This document shows, in pieces, positions 24,447 through 34,569 of a DNA stretch of 64,000 bases. Numbering within the stretch: the stretch's first letter is position 1; each line of letters opens with the position of its first letter. Where the stretch lies: NCBI RefSeq assembly GCF_043290135.1, contig NC_134710.1:8510821-8574820 (forward strand), in the 5' to 3' direction. The notes under the pieces were generated by a model. It did not search any database. It was not told the DNA's origin and saw only the letters and a list, made by a program, of their open reading frames with translations. A program made the translations under genes and the position numbers. Source of the DNA: Rhipicephalus microplus. Its lineage: Eukaryota > Arthropoda > Arachnida > Ixodida > Ixodidae.

Positions 24447-24711
24447 GTGTGCCTAACAGTGCGTGGGACTGTGGCAGGCAATACAGTGGTGGCTTCGTCC
24501 TGGCCTAGTACACATGAGCTGGCTTTTGCCATTGGAGGCCCCATATGCCTTGTGTGCGTGGTGCTCATGGTGGTGTACCAGTTGTGGCAGCAGCGGAGGC
24601 GCCATTTTCGTTACGAGATGGAGACGAGCCTGGAGAGTGAGCCAATCTTGCTTCCTCCTGGCCAGACCATCAAGGACATGATTGAGATGACCACTTCTGG
24701 CTCTGGCTCAG
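24447..24711 (+). CDS. Exon A of type I TGF-beta/activin receptor kinase (transmembrane and start of GS box)
   Basis: This exon encodes the membrane-spanning part of a type I receptor that binds TGF-beta/activin ligands with a type II receptor and phosphorylates receptor Smads. The frame shows an extracellular stub, then a single helix 'LAFAIGGPICLVCVVLMVVY', a basic stop-transfer 'WQQRRRHFRY', an acidic juxtamembrane stretch, 'PGQTIKDMIEMTTSGSGSG' and the first base of the next codon. The TTSGSGSG is the GS box phosphorylated by the type II receptor. The exon ends at 24711 before gtgagt, phase 1, and joins exon B in frame. The 5' boundary is uncertain: the frame is open from about 24415, and candidate AG acceptors end near 24477, 24486 and 24508. 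The latter sits after 'ggcttcgtcctggcctag'. The upstream ectodomain exons were not found. Confidence 0.9.
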
Positions 24712-25576
24712 GTGAGTGGGGCCAAAGTTTTTCCATCCACGCTTGACCGTGTTAGAACACTTGGCTAGGCCTAGCTAAGAAAGGGTTGCAACAGCTGTGC
24801 CGATCGCATCAATTTGACACAATTCCCCATTTTTGCGCTGAGTTGCGCCAAAACCATGAAATTTGCTGAAATTGTGGCACGATACACCAGAATGCCCGTC
24901 TAGCTTCAAAGTTTTCTCAGTTGCGCTAATTTCTGTGAGAAATGGCGGCCACGTTGGCCATCTGCAGTTTGTGTTATTAATCAATCCAAGCGCACAGACC
25001 CTAACCCTAATCCACGGTGTAAGATATATTCCCATTAGGTCAGGGCACTTGCGACACGCGATCAACCAGGTGAAGTAACTGAGCCGTGTGCCATTAATCC
25101 ACAACCGCAGCAGATACCTATTCGCGGGACGATGCAACTTCAACACAAAAAAGCGTTGCCGCAGCCTCAAACGCTTCGCGGGAAACCACAATTACCGAGC
25201 ACGCAGGCATATGCATTTCATGCCCTGTGCTTAATTTGACTGTGTCATTCTGTGTCATTCAGAAATGATGTGAATATTTTCAGTGCTGCAGTTTTTAGGG
25301 CGTGCACTGATATGTAAACTTATTTAGAGCTGAAAACAGACACAAGTAATGTGCTTACATATGACGGGTGCGATATACTGAAGAGCAGTTCCCACACCTT
25401 GCGGCGCTAAGTGAAATTCAGTTTGGATTGCATTGAGTTATGCCGGCATCAAAAGGGCATCGCTGGCCCACTGCCCACACACTCCGCAGCTCAGAAAACG
25501 TATAGCGGTGACCTCGCGCCGCTGCTGAACCCACGTATCTTGTGCTCAATCTCAACCTCTGCCCGTTTCCGTCTCC
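24712..25576. other. Intron sequence after exon A, nothing recognised
   Basis: It starts with the gtgagt donor. A single 'ccctaaccctaatcc' stretch at about 25008 resembles a telomere-like repeat but is not tandemly extended. A minus frame at 24775-25191 has no recognisable domain. Confidence 0.5.
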
Positions 25577-25589
25577 TTCATTAAAACCG

Positions 25590-25726
25590 AATGATCTAGG
25601 CCGTGTACTCAGATTTAGGTGCACATTGAAGAAGCCCAGGTGGTCCAAATTTTCAGAGCCCTCCACTACGGCGTCTCTCATAATCATATCGTGGTTTTGG
25701 GACGTTAAACCCCACATATCAATCAA
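25590..25726 (+). mobile_element. 5'-truncated tick SINE with perfect 13-bp target duplication
   Basis: Only the 3' half of the SINE is present, from 'ggccgtgtactcagatttag' to 'ttaaaccccacatatcaatc'. A perfect 13-bp duplication, ttcattaaaaccg, flanks it at 25577-25589 and 25727-25739. It lacks the promoter boxes, so it is dead on arrival. The perfect duplication suggests a relatively young insertion. Confidence 0.9.
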
Positions 25727-25739
25727 TTCATTAAAACCG

Positions 25740-26909
25740 TATCGGCATGCGGTCATTTCTCATGATACTGCATCGTACCAGATATGTACACCCCAGGATA
25801 GCAATCCTATGTTTCACTTGTTAGGTTACTTACTTAGAACAGGAAAGCATGTAAAACCCTGCACGTCTGTAAGATGTCATGCTTTCTGAACATCTACACA
25901 ATTAGCACTGGTTTTAAAGTTGAAAAATAAATTAGCAGAGAGTGTAAAACTATCTTGCCGCTGCACTCTTGGCTTTCAAGTAGCTCTTGCTGGTGATTCA
26001 GCTGTGAAACGAAGCCTTCTATGCTTTGAGAGACTTCCTGGTACACTTTAAAACATCCACCTTGAGTCGTGTGAGAGTACGCTTGCTCACGTTAGTAAGC
26101 TGGCTAACTGAATGATACACGGAAGGGACAGAGAGTCCCAGTTGCATCAGTCTCACTTGGGCGTACACGTTGCCAACCAATTTCTTGGTTTGTTTCGACA
26201 GCTATTGGTACTCAAGCTTCTTGAGTATCCTGTGCGGTGAGCGAATTGGCGAACAACAGGAGAAAGAGCGCACTGGCAATGCGGAGGCCATTTTTTTTTT
26301 TTTGAAGGGATATATTGAAGGAAGGGAGTCGATATGATAGCAGTGGGAAACGTGGCAACTAAAAAAAAACCCCCGAGAAGTCTACAATATAATGCTGTTT
26401 CCCATAATATCACTAAATAATCACATAATACCACTATAGGAACCCTGGAAAATAAAAAAATATAACGTTATTTCACATATTATTAGTAACTTTGTGGTAA
26501 TACTTAGTAAACAGCTAAAAATATTAACTGCCCCTTTTTAAATGACTAGGTTACACACTTACAAAATTTTTTTTTGTGGAACTACTTAGAGCTGCGTGGC
26601 GACACTGACAAAATGGCGTGGTTCGGCTCTGAAGCCTTGATTGCAATGCCACAGAAAGTTGTCCCCGAGTATAGTGGGATCACTGACGTCTGAAAAAGTT
26701 ACTGGCCAATAACTTAGAGCAGTGAGTGGCATTTCTAGCACAAAAAAAAAAAAAGTCTGTGTGCCAGTTTGTTTTTTTCGCCACCCCTATGAATTCCCTC
26801 AGTTTCAAGGTTGCCAGCTTGGCAGATCCAAATTTGTATTCGCAGACTCGGACGTGGCAAATGCTAATGTGGATGTTGTCATTATTTGCTCAGTGGGGTG
26901 GTTCAAATA
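25740..26909. other. Intron sequence, nothing recognised
   Basis: Poly-A/T tracts at about 26290-26305, 26360-26370 and 26740-26755. No domain or element ends were seen. Confidence 0.45.
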
Positions 26910-27092
26910 CAGTTGAACCCCTTTAGAAAAAGCATGCTTTGGGCAGCAGTTCTTTTCTCTTATATGGGATGTCTTGTACCAGTAGGGTGCCTCGTATGCA
27001 TTTGCTTATCAACCCGTATTTTATTGTAGGCAGACTAGTGTCTCTTATCCCCATTTGTCTCTTATATCAATGTCTCTTATAAAGGGGGTTCA
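26910..27092. mobile_element. Short TIR element (pogo/Tc1-like MITE), 183 bp
   Basis: The left end reads cagttgaacccctttag. The reverse complement of the right end reads tgaacccccTTTATAAGAG. TA dinucleotides flank both ends (26908-26909 and 27093-27094), as expected for Tc1/mariner/pogo insertions. It has no coding capacity. Confidence 0.6.
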
Positions 27093-27129
27093 TACTCACA
27101 CTGCATGATTGAGGGCATGTTGAATAGTT

Positions 27130-27480
27130 TGTATACTCAAACCTCATTATAGCAATTGTGTCTTTTGCGGGAATAAGTTCGTTATGTCCAAAAATTTATT
27201 ATAAAGGTTTATTTCTAACACTATATCTAATGCAAGGATAGTTTTCATTTACTTTTTAATAACTGATATTTCGTTACATCCAAGTTCATTGTACAATCTA
27301 ACTTCATTAATTCGGGCACGCTTACTTCGAACTTCCGGTTAATTCAAACTCACGATGAGGTTCCGTCAAAGCTATGTGTATTCCAATGGGCAAAAACGCC
27401 CAGTAATTCGAACATGCAAGCACTTGCGATGGTAAATTCGAACATACCGCGCGCCGAAAATGCTCTTAGCACCCCGCCAG
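27130..27480. repeat. AT-rich MITE-like debris
   Basis: The segment 'ctcaaacctcattatagcaa' near 27136 and 'ttcgttatgtcc' resemble ends of pogo-type MITEs, followed by 'taattcgaac'-type repeats at about 27350-27410. Boundaries are not resolved. Confidence 0.35.
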
Positions 27481-27482
27481 AT

Positions 27483-27890
27483 TCCGCGGCGGCACTTTTG
27501 ACATCAACGCTGCGCGCGAAGGAAAGGAAAAAGAAAGAAAAGGCTGCGGTAGAACGTTTGCTCTCTCTAAAATGCCAATCTGCGATGCGCCTTTGCCATG
27601 CTTCTCCCTTTCCCGCCTCTGCCACGTAAAGATCCTTCTCCTTCCGACGCTGCGTGCAAAGAGAGAGAGGAAAAAAAAAGAGCTGTCGCGGAGAGTGGCT
27701 CTCTCTCACGCGCCGGTGCCATGCTTCCCCTTTCCCGTCCCTGCCATGTAACCCTTCTCCTTTCAACGAGGCACTTGAACGCGAAGAGAGCAAAAAAAAA
27801 AAAAGGCTCCCGTGAAGTATTGGTTTTCTCTCAAATGCCGATCTGCTTCTCTCTGCATGGAGACGCTCCTCCTTTCTACTGCTCCAAATT
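27483..27890. repeat. Imperfect tandem repeat, about three units of 110-130 bp
   Basis: Each unit contains a purine-rich 'ggaaaaaaaaagagc'-like stretch, a 'ctctctctMamRtgccgatct' stretch and 'catgcttcYccctttcccg'. The blocks recur at about 27525-27620, 27660-27750 and 27785-27870. The array produces long chance frames on both strands (204 codons minus, 101 plus), which show the same repeated peptides and no domain. Confidence 0.65.
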
Positions 27891-27949
27891 TGGTCTTTCG
27901 TGAAGAAAAATGAATGTTTTGTTTCTCGTAACCTGTTCCGAATTTGGAT

Positions 27950-28019
27950 TTTAGTGCTCCACAATTAACATTTTGCTGCTTTAAAAATGGCTCCAAATTC
28001 CATTTCGGCTGTTACACCC
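27950..28019. repeat. Second copy of the repeat at 50-118
   Basis: See the first copy. It abuts the left LTR of the gypsy element, so the gypsy insertion may have landed in or next to this repeat. Confidence 0.45.
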
Positions 28020-28158
28020 CTGCTAAGAGAGTATAAGCAACATGCCTCCCAAACAAGTGAACATTTATTTACTCCGAAGCTCACCAAGCAAAGTCGTGTG
28101 GTTCCTTGTGCATACTTTCTTGGCATAGTGCATGGAAGCACCGTTTTACAGCGCTACA
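28018..28158 (-). repeat. 3' LTR of the gypsy element
   Basis: It aligns with 30992-31140 at reduced identity. The right end is set by a purine tract on the minus strand (plus-strand 'ttctcccctctcct', 28160-28173) followed by TGTAG. The outer end is approximate. Confidence 0.65.
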
Positions 28159-28216
28159 GTTCTCCCCTCTCCTAGTGAAAGGGTCATCGATGAGCTGCGT
28201 TTCATAAGTTGATTTG

Positions 28217-28445
28217 CTACAGAGGTATTGGGCACTGTCCACTTCTTGGGAACTTTTCAATGACTGGTTTGACCTGCTCAGTCTGGTCTGCTGGTAGTCC
28301 TTGTGGTTGTGGAACTTGAGATGATGCACGTACTTCACTGTTGCTATCCACGGGCACTGTTTTTTTCTGGTCAAGTGAAACCACGTCATGTCGGCCATCT
28401 CTGTCGATCGTAATGTGCTTTTCTCGTCGTTTCACCACCTTGAAC
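28217..28445 (-). pseudogene. Gypsy pol C-terminal tail fragment
   Basis: The minus frame reads 'REKHITIDRDGRHDVVSLDQ'. This is the short beta-rich domain after the integrase core in gypsy elements, usually with a pattern of the type 'DxxGRxDxVSxDRLKPA'. A Pro-rich tail ends near the polypurine tract. The preceding integrase core is deleted, so this lies directly beside the reverse transcriptase start. Confidence 0.65.
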
Positions 28446-28545
28446 AGCCTATAATAAGGGGACTAAAGTGGACGTTGGACTGTATCCTGGGTAACGGTCT
28501 GGTACACTCACATGATTTAGTGTCCTATAATCCCCCACAAAGATG

Positions 28546-29308
28546 CTAATCACCGCCTGTTGATTTGGGGACCATGGGAAGAGGCAATGCATATGGGCTA
28601 GATGAAGGGCACACTATGCCAAGTTCCATCATATGCGAAAACACACCTGTCAGCATAGCCGTAGCTTCTTGGGTGAAAGACGCTGTGGCCGCACATAGAC
28701 CTGTGGTCCTGTGGTATCGGTGTGATACTGAACATTGTGTTTCACTTCGGCGAATACCTGTTGTTGCGTCAGCTTTGGAAACTCTTGTACTACGGTGGTG
28801 AGGCGCGTTTCTACGGACGTAGTAAGATTGGGCTGGTAGGAGAGTGCGGAAACGGCTTGTCTTGTACCATTGCCTGTCACAAAGGATCCTGAATCCATTT
28901 GTTCTGACCATCAACCAACAGACTGAAGTGTTGCAGGAAGTCAGTGGCAGACTTGACATCCACGTCTATGAGCACCCACTTAAACGTTCTATTCAAACTG
29001 AAGTTCAGCATGAACAAACAATGTCTGTATGTTCTTATTACTTTGTTATAGATGGCTCGGAGTGGTGGCGATGTACTAGGGTTCTTCCTTTCACTTTGTC
29101 ACAGGGTTTCGCACTCATACTGGTGCCTGTGTTGACTAAGAAATGAGCCCCATTGTTGTGGTTGGTAACCAAGAATACTGAAGGACGACTTGAATATGAT
29201 GCTGAAGCACTGGTCACCCTTGGTGCTTAATACAGTCATTTCCCAAGTGCGTGCAGGGTGAAACACAGTTAGACGCAGCACTTCTAAACTGCCAATGATA
29301 ACAGCACA
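28546..29308 (-). pseudogene. Gypsy protease and start of reverse transcriptase, broken
   Basis: In minus orientation a weak protease-like stretch ('KSSFSILGY') begins near 29300. After several stops comes 'HFSLLVDGQNKWI' (about 28890). Then follow pieces typical of the RT N-terminus: 'HTDTTGPQVYVRPQRLSP' (about 28710), 'MMELGIVCPSSSPYALPL' and 'MVPKS' (about 28560-28640). The sequence breaks off before the catalytic YxDD motif. Multiple frames are needed, so it is a pseudogene. Confidence 0.75.
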
Positions 29309-29310
29309 TA

Positions 29311-30382
29311 CCGTATTTACTTGCATAATAAATGCATAATAAACGAACCCACTACTTCATTCATTAAAATATGAATTTTTAATTTCCTCCCCGTAATAAA
29401 TGCACCCTCTACATTCGTCCGCTGCAGTCCCGCTAACCGACACTTGGCACCTCCTTGTTCGTTGGATTTCTTCTGTTTTTTATTATTCTGTCGACCCCCC
29501 CCTTGGCCACCTCGGCTCACTTCCTCTCCCCCCTTCGCCCGTTGCCACGCGCCGTATAGTTTTTCTTTCTATCTGTGCGTGGCACGTACCCAGTCTTTTC
29601 TAACTAACTATGTCTCACAGCTGGGTTCACGAATGGTGCGAGTGTTTCCAGACATTGCAGCCGACAAGCACACAGCGAGTGAAGGTCACGAAACTTTCCA
29701 CGCCAACCGACTGTCACTTCCTGCAAATATGAAACTTTAAGGCCCAACCACATGTACGCAATTTTCGAGTGACAATGACAGGATTTGCTGTCGCGAAGGG
29801 CCATTTGTCACCATCGCATCGCAGGTTTCTGGAAAACCAGAAAGAAATCGCTTGCCGCCCAAGAAAGATATTTCTGCAACATGGTCCCCAATTATCACTT
29901 TGGTTGCATGCAAGGCGGCTGCCGTATTTTGTCGTTAATCTTGTTATCGATGGTTTGTTTTGATGCTTCGGTGGTAGCTTGCTACAATGTCTACGGTGAC
30001 TTCGCGGTCGTCGTGCGAGGTTGTCACCAAGTTGGCTAAGTGCGTCGTGGTGTTGTAGCACACTCTTCTGGGCACCTTCGAGGTCACAGCAGATACTACT
30101 GTTGCAGTTAAACGATTGCAAGAAAAGATAGCCGGGAATTGCTTCTATTGCGTGCACAGGCGGCGCGGGAACAGCTTGCAGAAGATAGCGGCTCCAACCA
30201 CCGAAGATGAGTGAAGTGCAACAAAGCTGAGTGTCCTAACTTTTTTTTTGCATTAACGCATTTTTTTTGCTCGTACTGAAAAAGTTCTCATAAAATTTTT
30301 CCAGCATAATAAATGCACCCCTAACTTTGCTTTGATTTTTTTTTAGAAAAAAAAAGTGCGTACATTACACGATTAAATACGG
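29311..30382 (+). mobile_element. TIR DNA transposon (TA target, Tc1/pogo-like), copy 1
   Basis: The left terminus CCGTATTTACTTGCATAAT matches the reverse complement of the right terminus (CCGTATTTAATCGTGTAAT). TA dinucleotides flank it at 29309-29310 and 30383-30384. Internal sequence matches 51715-52840 in opposite orientation, including 'ctgcagtcccgctaa', 'tctcacagctgggttcacga' and a 'cagacattgcagcYgacaag' block. No intact transposase was recognised. Superfamily is inferred from the TA target and terminal sequence. It separates gag from protease of the gypsy element. Confidence 0.8.
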
Positions 30383-30419
30383 TATTTTCTCGCCAAGGTT
30401 TGGATAGCGACGTGTTTGG

Positions 30420-30986
30420 GTCGCTTAAATTTTGCATTTTCCTGCTTGTGTGCAAAGCTGATAACATCTAGGTGAGTTGAGAAAAATCTTCACGCATTTG
30501 CTGAATTTCGTTGTGAGCCTGTTGGGCTCGCACGGTGGCCAGTGATGTGGGCTTGGCGATTGCCATGAGCCGGTCAGCAAGCTAAATGACACTAGGTAAG
30601 CCTTTCTGCTTAGACGCAGCGACAACCAAGCGGACAGCTAAAGGCAGCTTTTTCAAAAAGAGTTCTTGAACTAATGCTGTGCCTGCAGTGTTTCGCTGCG
30701 GAGTTGGTACATGTGCCAGCTCACTGGGAGTACGGTCGTTGAGGTCTGTGTGCCAAACCAATTGATGTAGGCCCTGCAATTCAGGGGGAGCGACAAAGTG
30801 GACGAGGTTTTCCTTTAAAGTTGCATATACTTTTTCAGCAGTTGGGTCGAGTAAAAGATCCTGTATTTCACTGGCTATGGATAACGGGAGACTGCTTATG
30901 ACATAGTGGTATTCGTCGTGGACATCAAAGTCGTAGCAATGTTGATACTCAATGCTGGCGGCTACTCCATAATTCTGGGTCACCAA
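30420..30986 (-). pseudogene. Gypsy Gag (capsid) remnant
   Basis: The minus frame (134 codons at 30582-30986, continuing in frame past a stop) reads 'YHYVISSLPLSIASEIQDLL', then 'LVQELFLKKLPLAVRLVVAA' and 'LADRLMAIA'. This is the order of the retrotransposon capsid in tick gypsy elements ('xVxSLPxxVAxEVxDLL...LRELFLQRLPxxVRxxLA...LADKI'). A CYQLCTQAGKC stretch follows near 30450, perhaps a decayed zinc knuckle. The start is close to the 5' LTR. Confidence 0.75.
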
Positions 30987-30991
30987 TGTTG

Positions 30992-31140
30992 GAACGCACG
31001 GCTAGGCTGGTATAAGAATATAGAAGCGACATGCATCCCAAATAACTGAACTTTTGTGCACACTGAAGCTCACGAAGAAGAGCCATATGGTTCCTCTTGC
31101 ATGTGCTCTTGGCATAGCGCACTGAAGTGTTGTTGCAGCC
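30992..31140 (-). repeat. 5' LTR of the gypsy element
   Basis: It pairs with 28018-28158. On the minus strand it ends CGTTCCAACA, then TTGGTGACCC, which is the likely primer-binding region. The outer end is approximate. Confidence 0.6.
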
Positions 31141-31581
31141 AAAAGAATAGCATGGGTTGCTGAAATGTTTTTTTTACTATAGTTATGACTCGGTGAAAGA
31201 AAAGGATTGAGTTGTGGAGCTCTGTAAAATTTCTTTATTTCCAGGAGAGACTATATAATGCATGTTCAAACAAGTATGAAAAGTATCCAGTCACGTATAA
31301 TGAAGAGCAATCTTGCTGCTACCTGATCCAGTATTGACCCAGCTGTAATAAATGGGTTCCACTCACGGCTGCAGTCATCAACCCTTTCAGATGCCACTTG
31401 TGGAAAAACTGTCTGTAAACTTGTGGAATTCATACAGCATAATTTCAAGGCACTGAATATTATATTGCAATGCACAGGAGCACAAGATGGTCTTAGGTGA
31501 AGGCCACTCACCAGGTTTGGCAATTTCGAACTGAAAAGTGCCATGCGTATATGGGGTCACGATAACATTTGCCGAAATTTG
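31141..31581. other. No gene recognised
   Basis: Overlapping minus frames at 31266-31544 and 31387-31608 have no domain I recognise. A 7-bp 'aaatttg' at 31575-31581 recurs at 39293-39299 and may be the target duplication of the LINE that follows. Confidence 0.4.
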
Positions 31582-32213
31582 CAATGCCCCGCAGGGGCGT
31601 TGGCACAAGCAGGCGTTTGGTGTGTAGCGACACTACGGACCCGAGCTAACGGGGGGTTTCGACCTCTCTCAGGCCTAGCCGTGCGTGGCTGAGCCATATC
31701 CGGGGAAAAGTGAATCCTGGAGGTTGAACCAACGCCGGGTGATTGGACCTTTAAGGCCTACCAGCAGAGGCAACACACCCCTTTGGCCCCAGCTTCACGT
31801 AGATGGTACCCCTGGGCTGACCCACACAGGGGAAATTGGCAGTCACCTTTTCCTGTCTCTCTCTTTCCTCGTCCTTGTCTTTCTCTCACACTTTTCATGT
31901 GTCCTGTCGTCTTCTTTCTTTCATTTATTTCCAAATTTTCTGGCAGCAAGGGTTAACCTTGTGTAGGTATCCAACCTTGGGTAAATACATTAGGTTATAG
32001 CGGCGATGCATGGCTGGCATCTCCAAGTGCTTGTAAATCAACTTTGTAGTGTCCCCTTGTTGGGCTCGATGGTGGGTGGCCACCATCGCCGCCGAATAAA
32101 TACTCTCCAGACGGCAAATGCTTTTCCCCCCTTTTCTTATCGCTCCCTCAAAAGGTAGTGCATCGAAGAAGCAAGCACCCTAACTAAATGAAAGCAGAGC
32201 TTCTCAAGGTACC

Positions 32214-33209
32214 ATGTCATTCATAGTCAAAACGAAAAAAAGAAAGTCCAAGTGATTTCATCATTCCTAGTGTCAAAAATTCTAACGGAAGAAATTATCC
32301 CAGGGTACAAAGTCACAAAGCTGTGAAGTGGCGACCTTCTATTGGATGTTCGAGACAAAGCACAATGCGACAAACTATCTAGAATTGTATCATTTGGGGA
32401 CACACCTGTTTCAATGGGCCCACACAGGTCTATGAACACAGTCTGTGGGGTAATTTATGATGATAATATTATTGATCTGAGTAAAAGCAAACTGTTAGAA
32501 AGATGGCACGATGAAAACGTGAAGGTACAGAGAAACAGACACACCCCTACAAAACACATAATAATTACCTTTGAAACCAGCGACCTACCAGAATCAATAG
32601 AAACCGCTATTGCAAGCTCCATGTAAGACCATATATCCTCAATCCTTGTTGATGTTTCAAGTGTCAACATTTCGGGCATGGATCGCAAAGTTGCAGAGGG
32701 CGCGCCACTTGCGTAAAGTGTGCACATATCCGACAACTGCACCTCAGAAGCAACTCATTGTTTGAACTGTGAAGGAGATCACCCTGCCTACTCACGATCA
32801 TGCCCCACATGGAAAAAAGAGAAACAAGTAGTAGAACTCAAGGTCAAATTCAATCTGTCATTCCAAGAGGCACGTTAACGTTTTGCACTGCACAACCCCT
32901 CTTATCCTTCCTTCGCAGATGTGATGCGCGGGGGCGCTGCTGCGCCACATGTTTCTGCACCCGCGAGTGTCACCCAGAGTGTGGCCGCGGTCGTGCCATC
33001 AGCGCCCTTGGCTGGAGCAGCCTGTACTGCTCCGCCACCTGACAAACAGGGTCGGCAGACACCTGTGTCTGTTGGACCCCGCACCACTGCAAGCGCAGTT
33101 AGGTCCGAAAGTTCAGTGAATGTGCCTGCCGAGCAGGCACCATCTTCACCTCACAGAGGCAATGGATACATGTCCCACTCCTCTGGCCACTCAGATGCTG
33201 AAGGATAGG
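32214..33209 (+). pseudogene. LINE ORF1 (Gag-like, CCHC zinc knuckles), broken
   Basis: The first ATG after the 5' UTR is at 32214, but a stop and frameshift follow soon. A clean block at 32342-32626 reads 'RDKAQCDKLSRI' and 'GDTPVSMGPHRSMNTVCGVI', typical of the ORF1 domain of I-like LINEs. A knuckle C-x2-C-x4-H-x4-C ('CFKCQHFGHGSQSC') lies at 32653-32694. A second ('CLNCEGDHPAYSRSC') lies at 32759-32803 in another frame. The C-terminal part (32921-33209) is Ala/Pro/Ser-rich. It is expected to bind element RNA. At least two frameshifts make it non-functional. Confidence 0.75.
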
Positions 33210-33288
33210 CACAACTCTTTGGAGCGCGCCAAAAAAGAAAAAACCTAAGGCAACACTTTTTGTACGCACAGCACCACACAACTGTAAA

Positions 33289-33997
33289 ATGACACAAATA
33301 CTACAATGGAATGTCAGAGGACTGTTGAGGAACCTTGACGATGTCCAGGAACTTTTACACAAGTATACACCAAATGTTCTGTGTGTGCAAGAAACACACT
33401 TAAAATCGAAATACACCAACTGCTTACGCAGTTACGTTATTTTTCAAAAGGACCGAGATGATGCGATTGCGTCATCCGGTGGTGTTGCCATTATAGGTAA
33501 TAAAGGAACAGCCTGTACACATTTACTGCTTCAAACATCTCTTGAGGCAGTGACTGTTCGAGCTGGTATATTAAAAAAAACTAGTCACAATTTATTGTAT
33601 CTACATACCTCCACATCGCCAACTCAATAAACACGAATCCCTGTCTCTAATTGATGAACTTCCAGAGCCGTATCTTCTCCTTGGAGACTTCAACGCACAT
33701 AACAGTTTATGGGGAGACTCGCGGTGTGATGTGCGAGGTCCTCTAATCGAACAATTCCTTTTCTTTTCTGGTGCATGTCTCTTGAATCACAAAACATCAA
33801 CGTATTACAATATCACTAACGACACACACTCGTCAATGGACCTTAGCATTTCATCTCCATCGCTTTTTGCGCTCCTCAAATGGAAAGTCATCAATAATCC
33901 ATATGGAACTGATCATTTCCCTATAGTTCTCAGCACTACAATTGCAAATGAATGTCCTCCGCAGGTTCCCAAGTGGCTCACCCAAAAAGCTGACTGA
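33289..33997 (+). pseudogene. LINE ORF2, APE-type endonuclease domain
   Basis: The start ATG at 33289 opens 'QILQWNVRGL', followed by 'PNVLCVQETHLK' with the catalytic Glu, and 'SSGGVAIIGNKG'. A frameshift lies near 33600. The next frame continues 'LLGDFNAHNSLWGD' (GDFNxH, about 33675), 'LNHKTSTYYN', 'SSMDLSISSPSL' and 'WKVINNPYGTDHFPI' (SDH-type motif as TDH). These are the hallmark blocks of the apurinic-type endonuclease that nicks target DNA. The catalytic residues are still visible; the frameshift and the stop after 'KAD' at about 33995 kill it. Confidence 0.85.
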
Positions 33998-34036
33998 GAA
34001 CAGTTTCAAAAAGTTACTCTCTTAACCTGGAATGAG

Positions 34037-34435
34037 ATGAGTGCGTCAAGCATAGAGGCTGCTGTGGATTACTTTACTTCTTTTTTGGTTGACGTTGCAA
34101 CGAAATGTATTCCACAAACAAGCAGACTGTCAGGCAAACAATGTTTTCCATCGTGGAATGAAGAGTGTCGTAATGTGCGTAAAAAACAAAACAAGGCATG
34201 GAAGTTGCTTCGAAACTCGCCGACCTCCGAGAATGTTATAAACTTTGAGAACATCAAGTCCCAAGGCAGGAGGATGCGCCAACAAGCTAGAAGAGAAAGT
34301 TGGCATACGTTTTCATCGGGCATCACCTCATATACACAAGAGGGTAAAGTATGGAACAGGGTGAGAAGAGTAGAAGGAAAACAAGCATATCCACTCCCTT
34401 TAGTAAACGCACAAAGCGACAGCTTGGAAGACTAG
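34037..34435 (+). pseudogene. LINE ORF2, linker between endonuclease and reverse transcriptase
   Basis: A 132-codon frame reads 'FPSWNEECRNVRKKQNKAWK' and 'RRMRQQARRESWHTFSSGI'. This is the usual 'PWWNxECxxAxRxRxxAW...AxARRxxRxxKxxSW' linker. It ends at a stop, then 34440-34570 continues in broken frames. Confidence 0.75.
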
Positions 34436-34569
34436 ACAAACTACCTGGGTGCACACTTCGAGCACATTTTCAGCTTTTCACACTACTGTCCAAAGTTCCA
34501 ATGCTACAAGACAAGAGTGGAGAAACATAGACTAGACACGAAATGTACTAAATACGAGGCATATAATCA

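Larger units (their letters stand above)
28018..31140 (-). mobile_element. Ty3/gypsy LTR retrotransposon, internally deleted, with nested TIR element
   Basis: On the minus strand the order is 5' LTR (about 30992-31140), gag (about 30420-30986), a nested TIR element (29311-30382), protease and start of reverse transcriptase (about 28546-29308), then directly the C-terminal tail of the integrase region (about 28217-28445), a polypurine tract (28160-28173) and 3' LTR (about 28018-28158). The two LTR segments are alignable over about 130 bp, with shared blocks such as gaagctcac and cttggcatag. Most of RT, all of RNase H and most of integrase are missing. The primer-binding region follows the LTR at about 30985-30992. 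It is not competent for movement. Confidence 0.8.

Noticed and set aside
25005..25020. Telomere-like ccctaaccctaatcc
   Set aside because: Only about two units and not tandemly extended, so there is no sign of an interstitial telomere array.
27350..27964. 204-codon minus-strand ORF
   Set aside because: It is produced by the tandem repeat at 27483-27890. The peptide repeats with the DNA units and matches no family.
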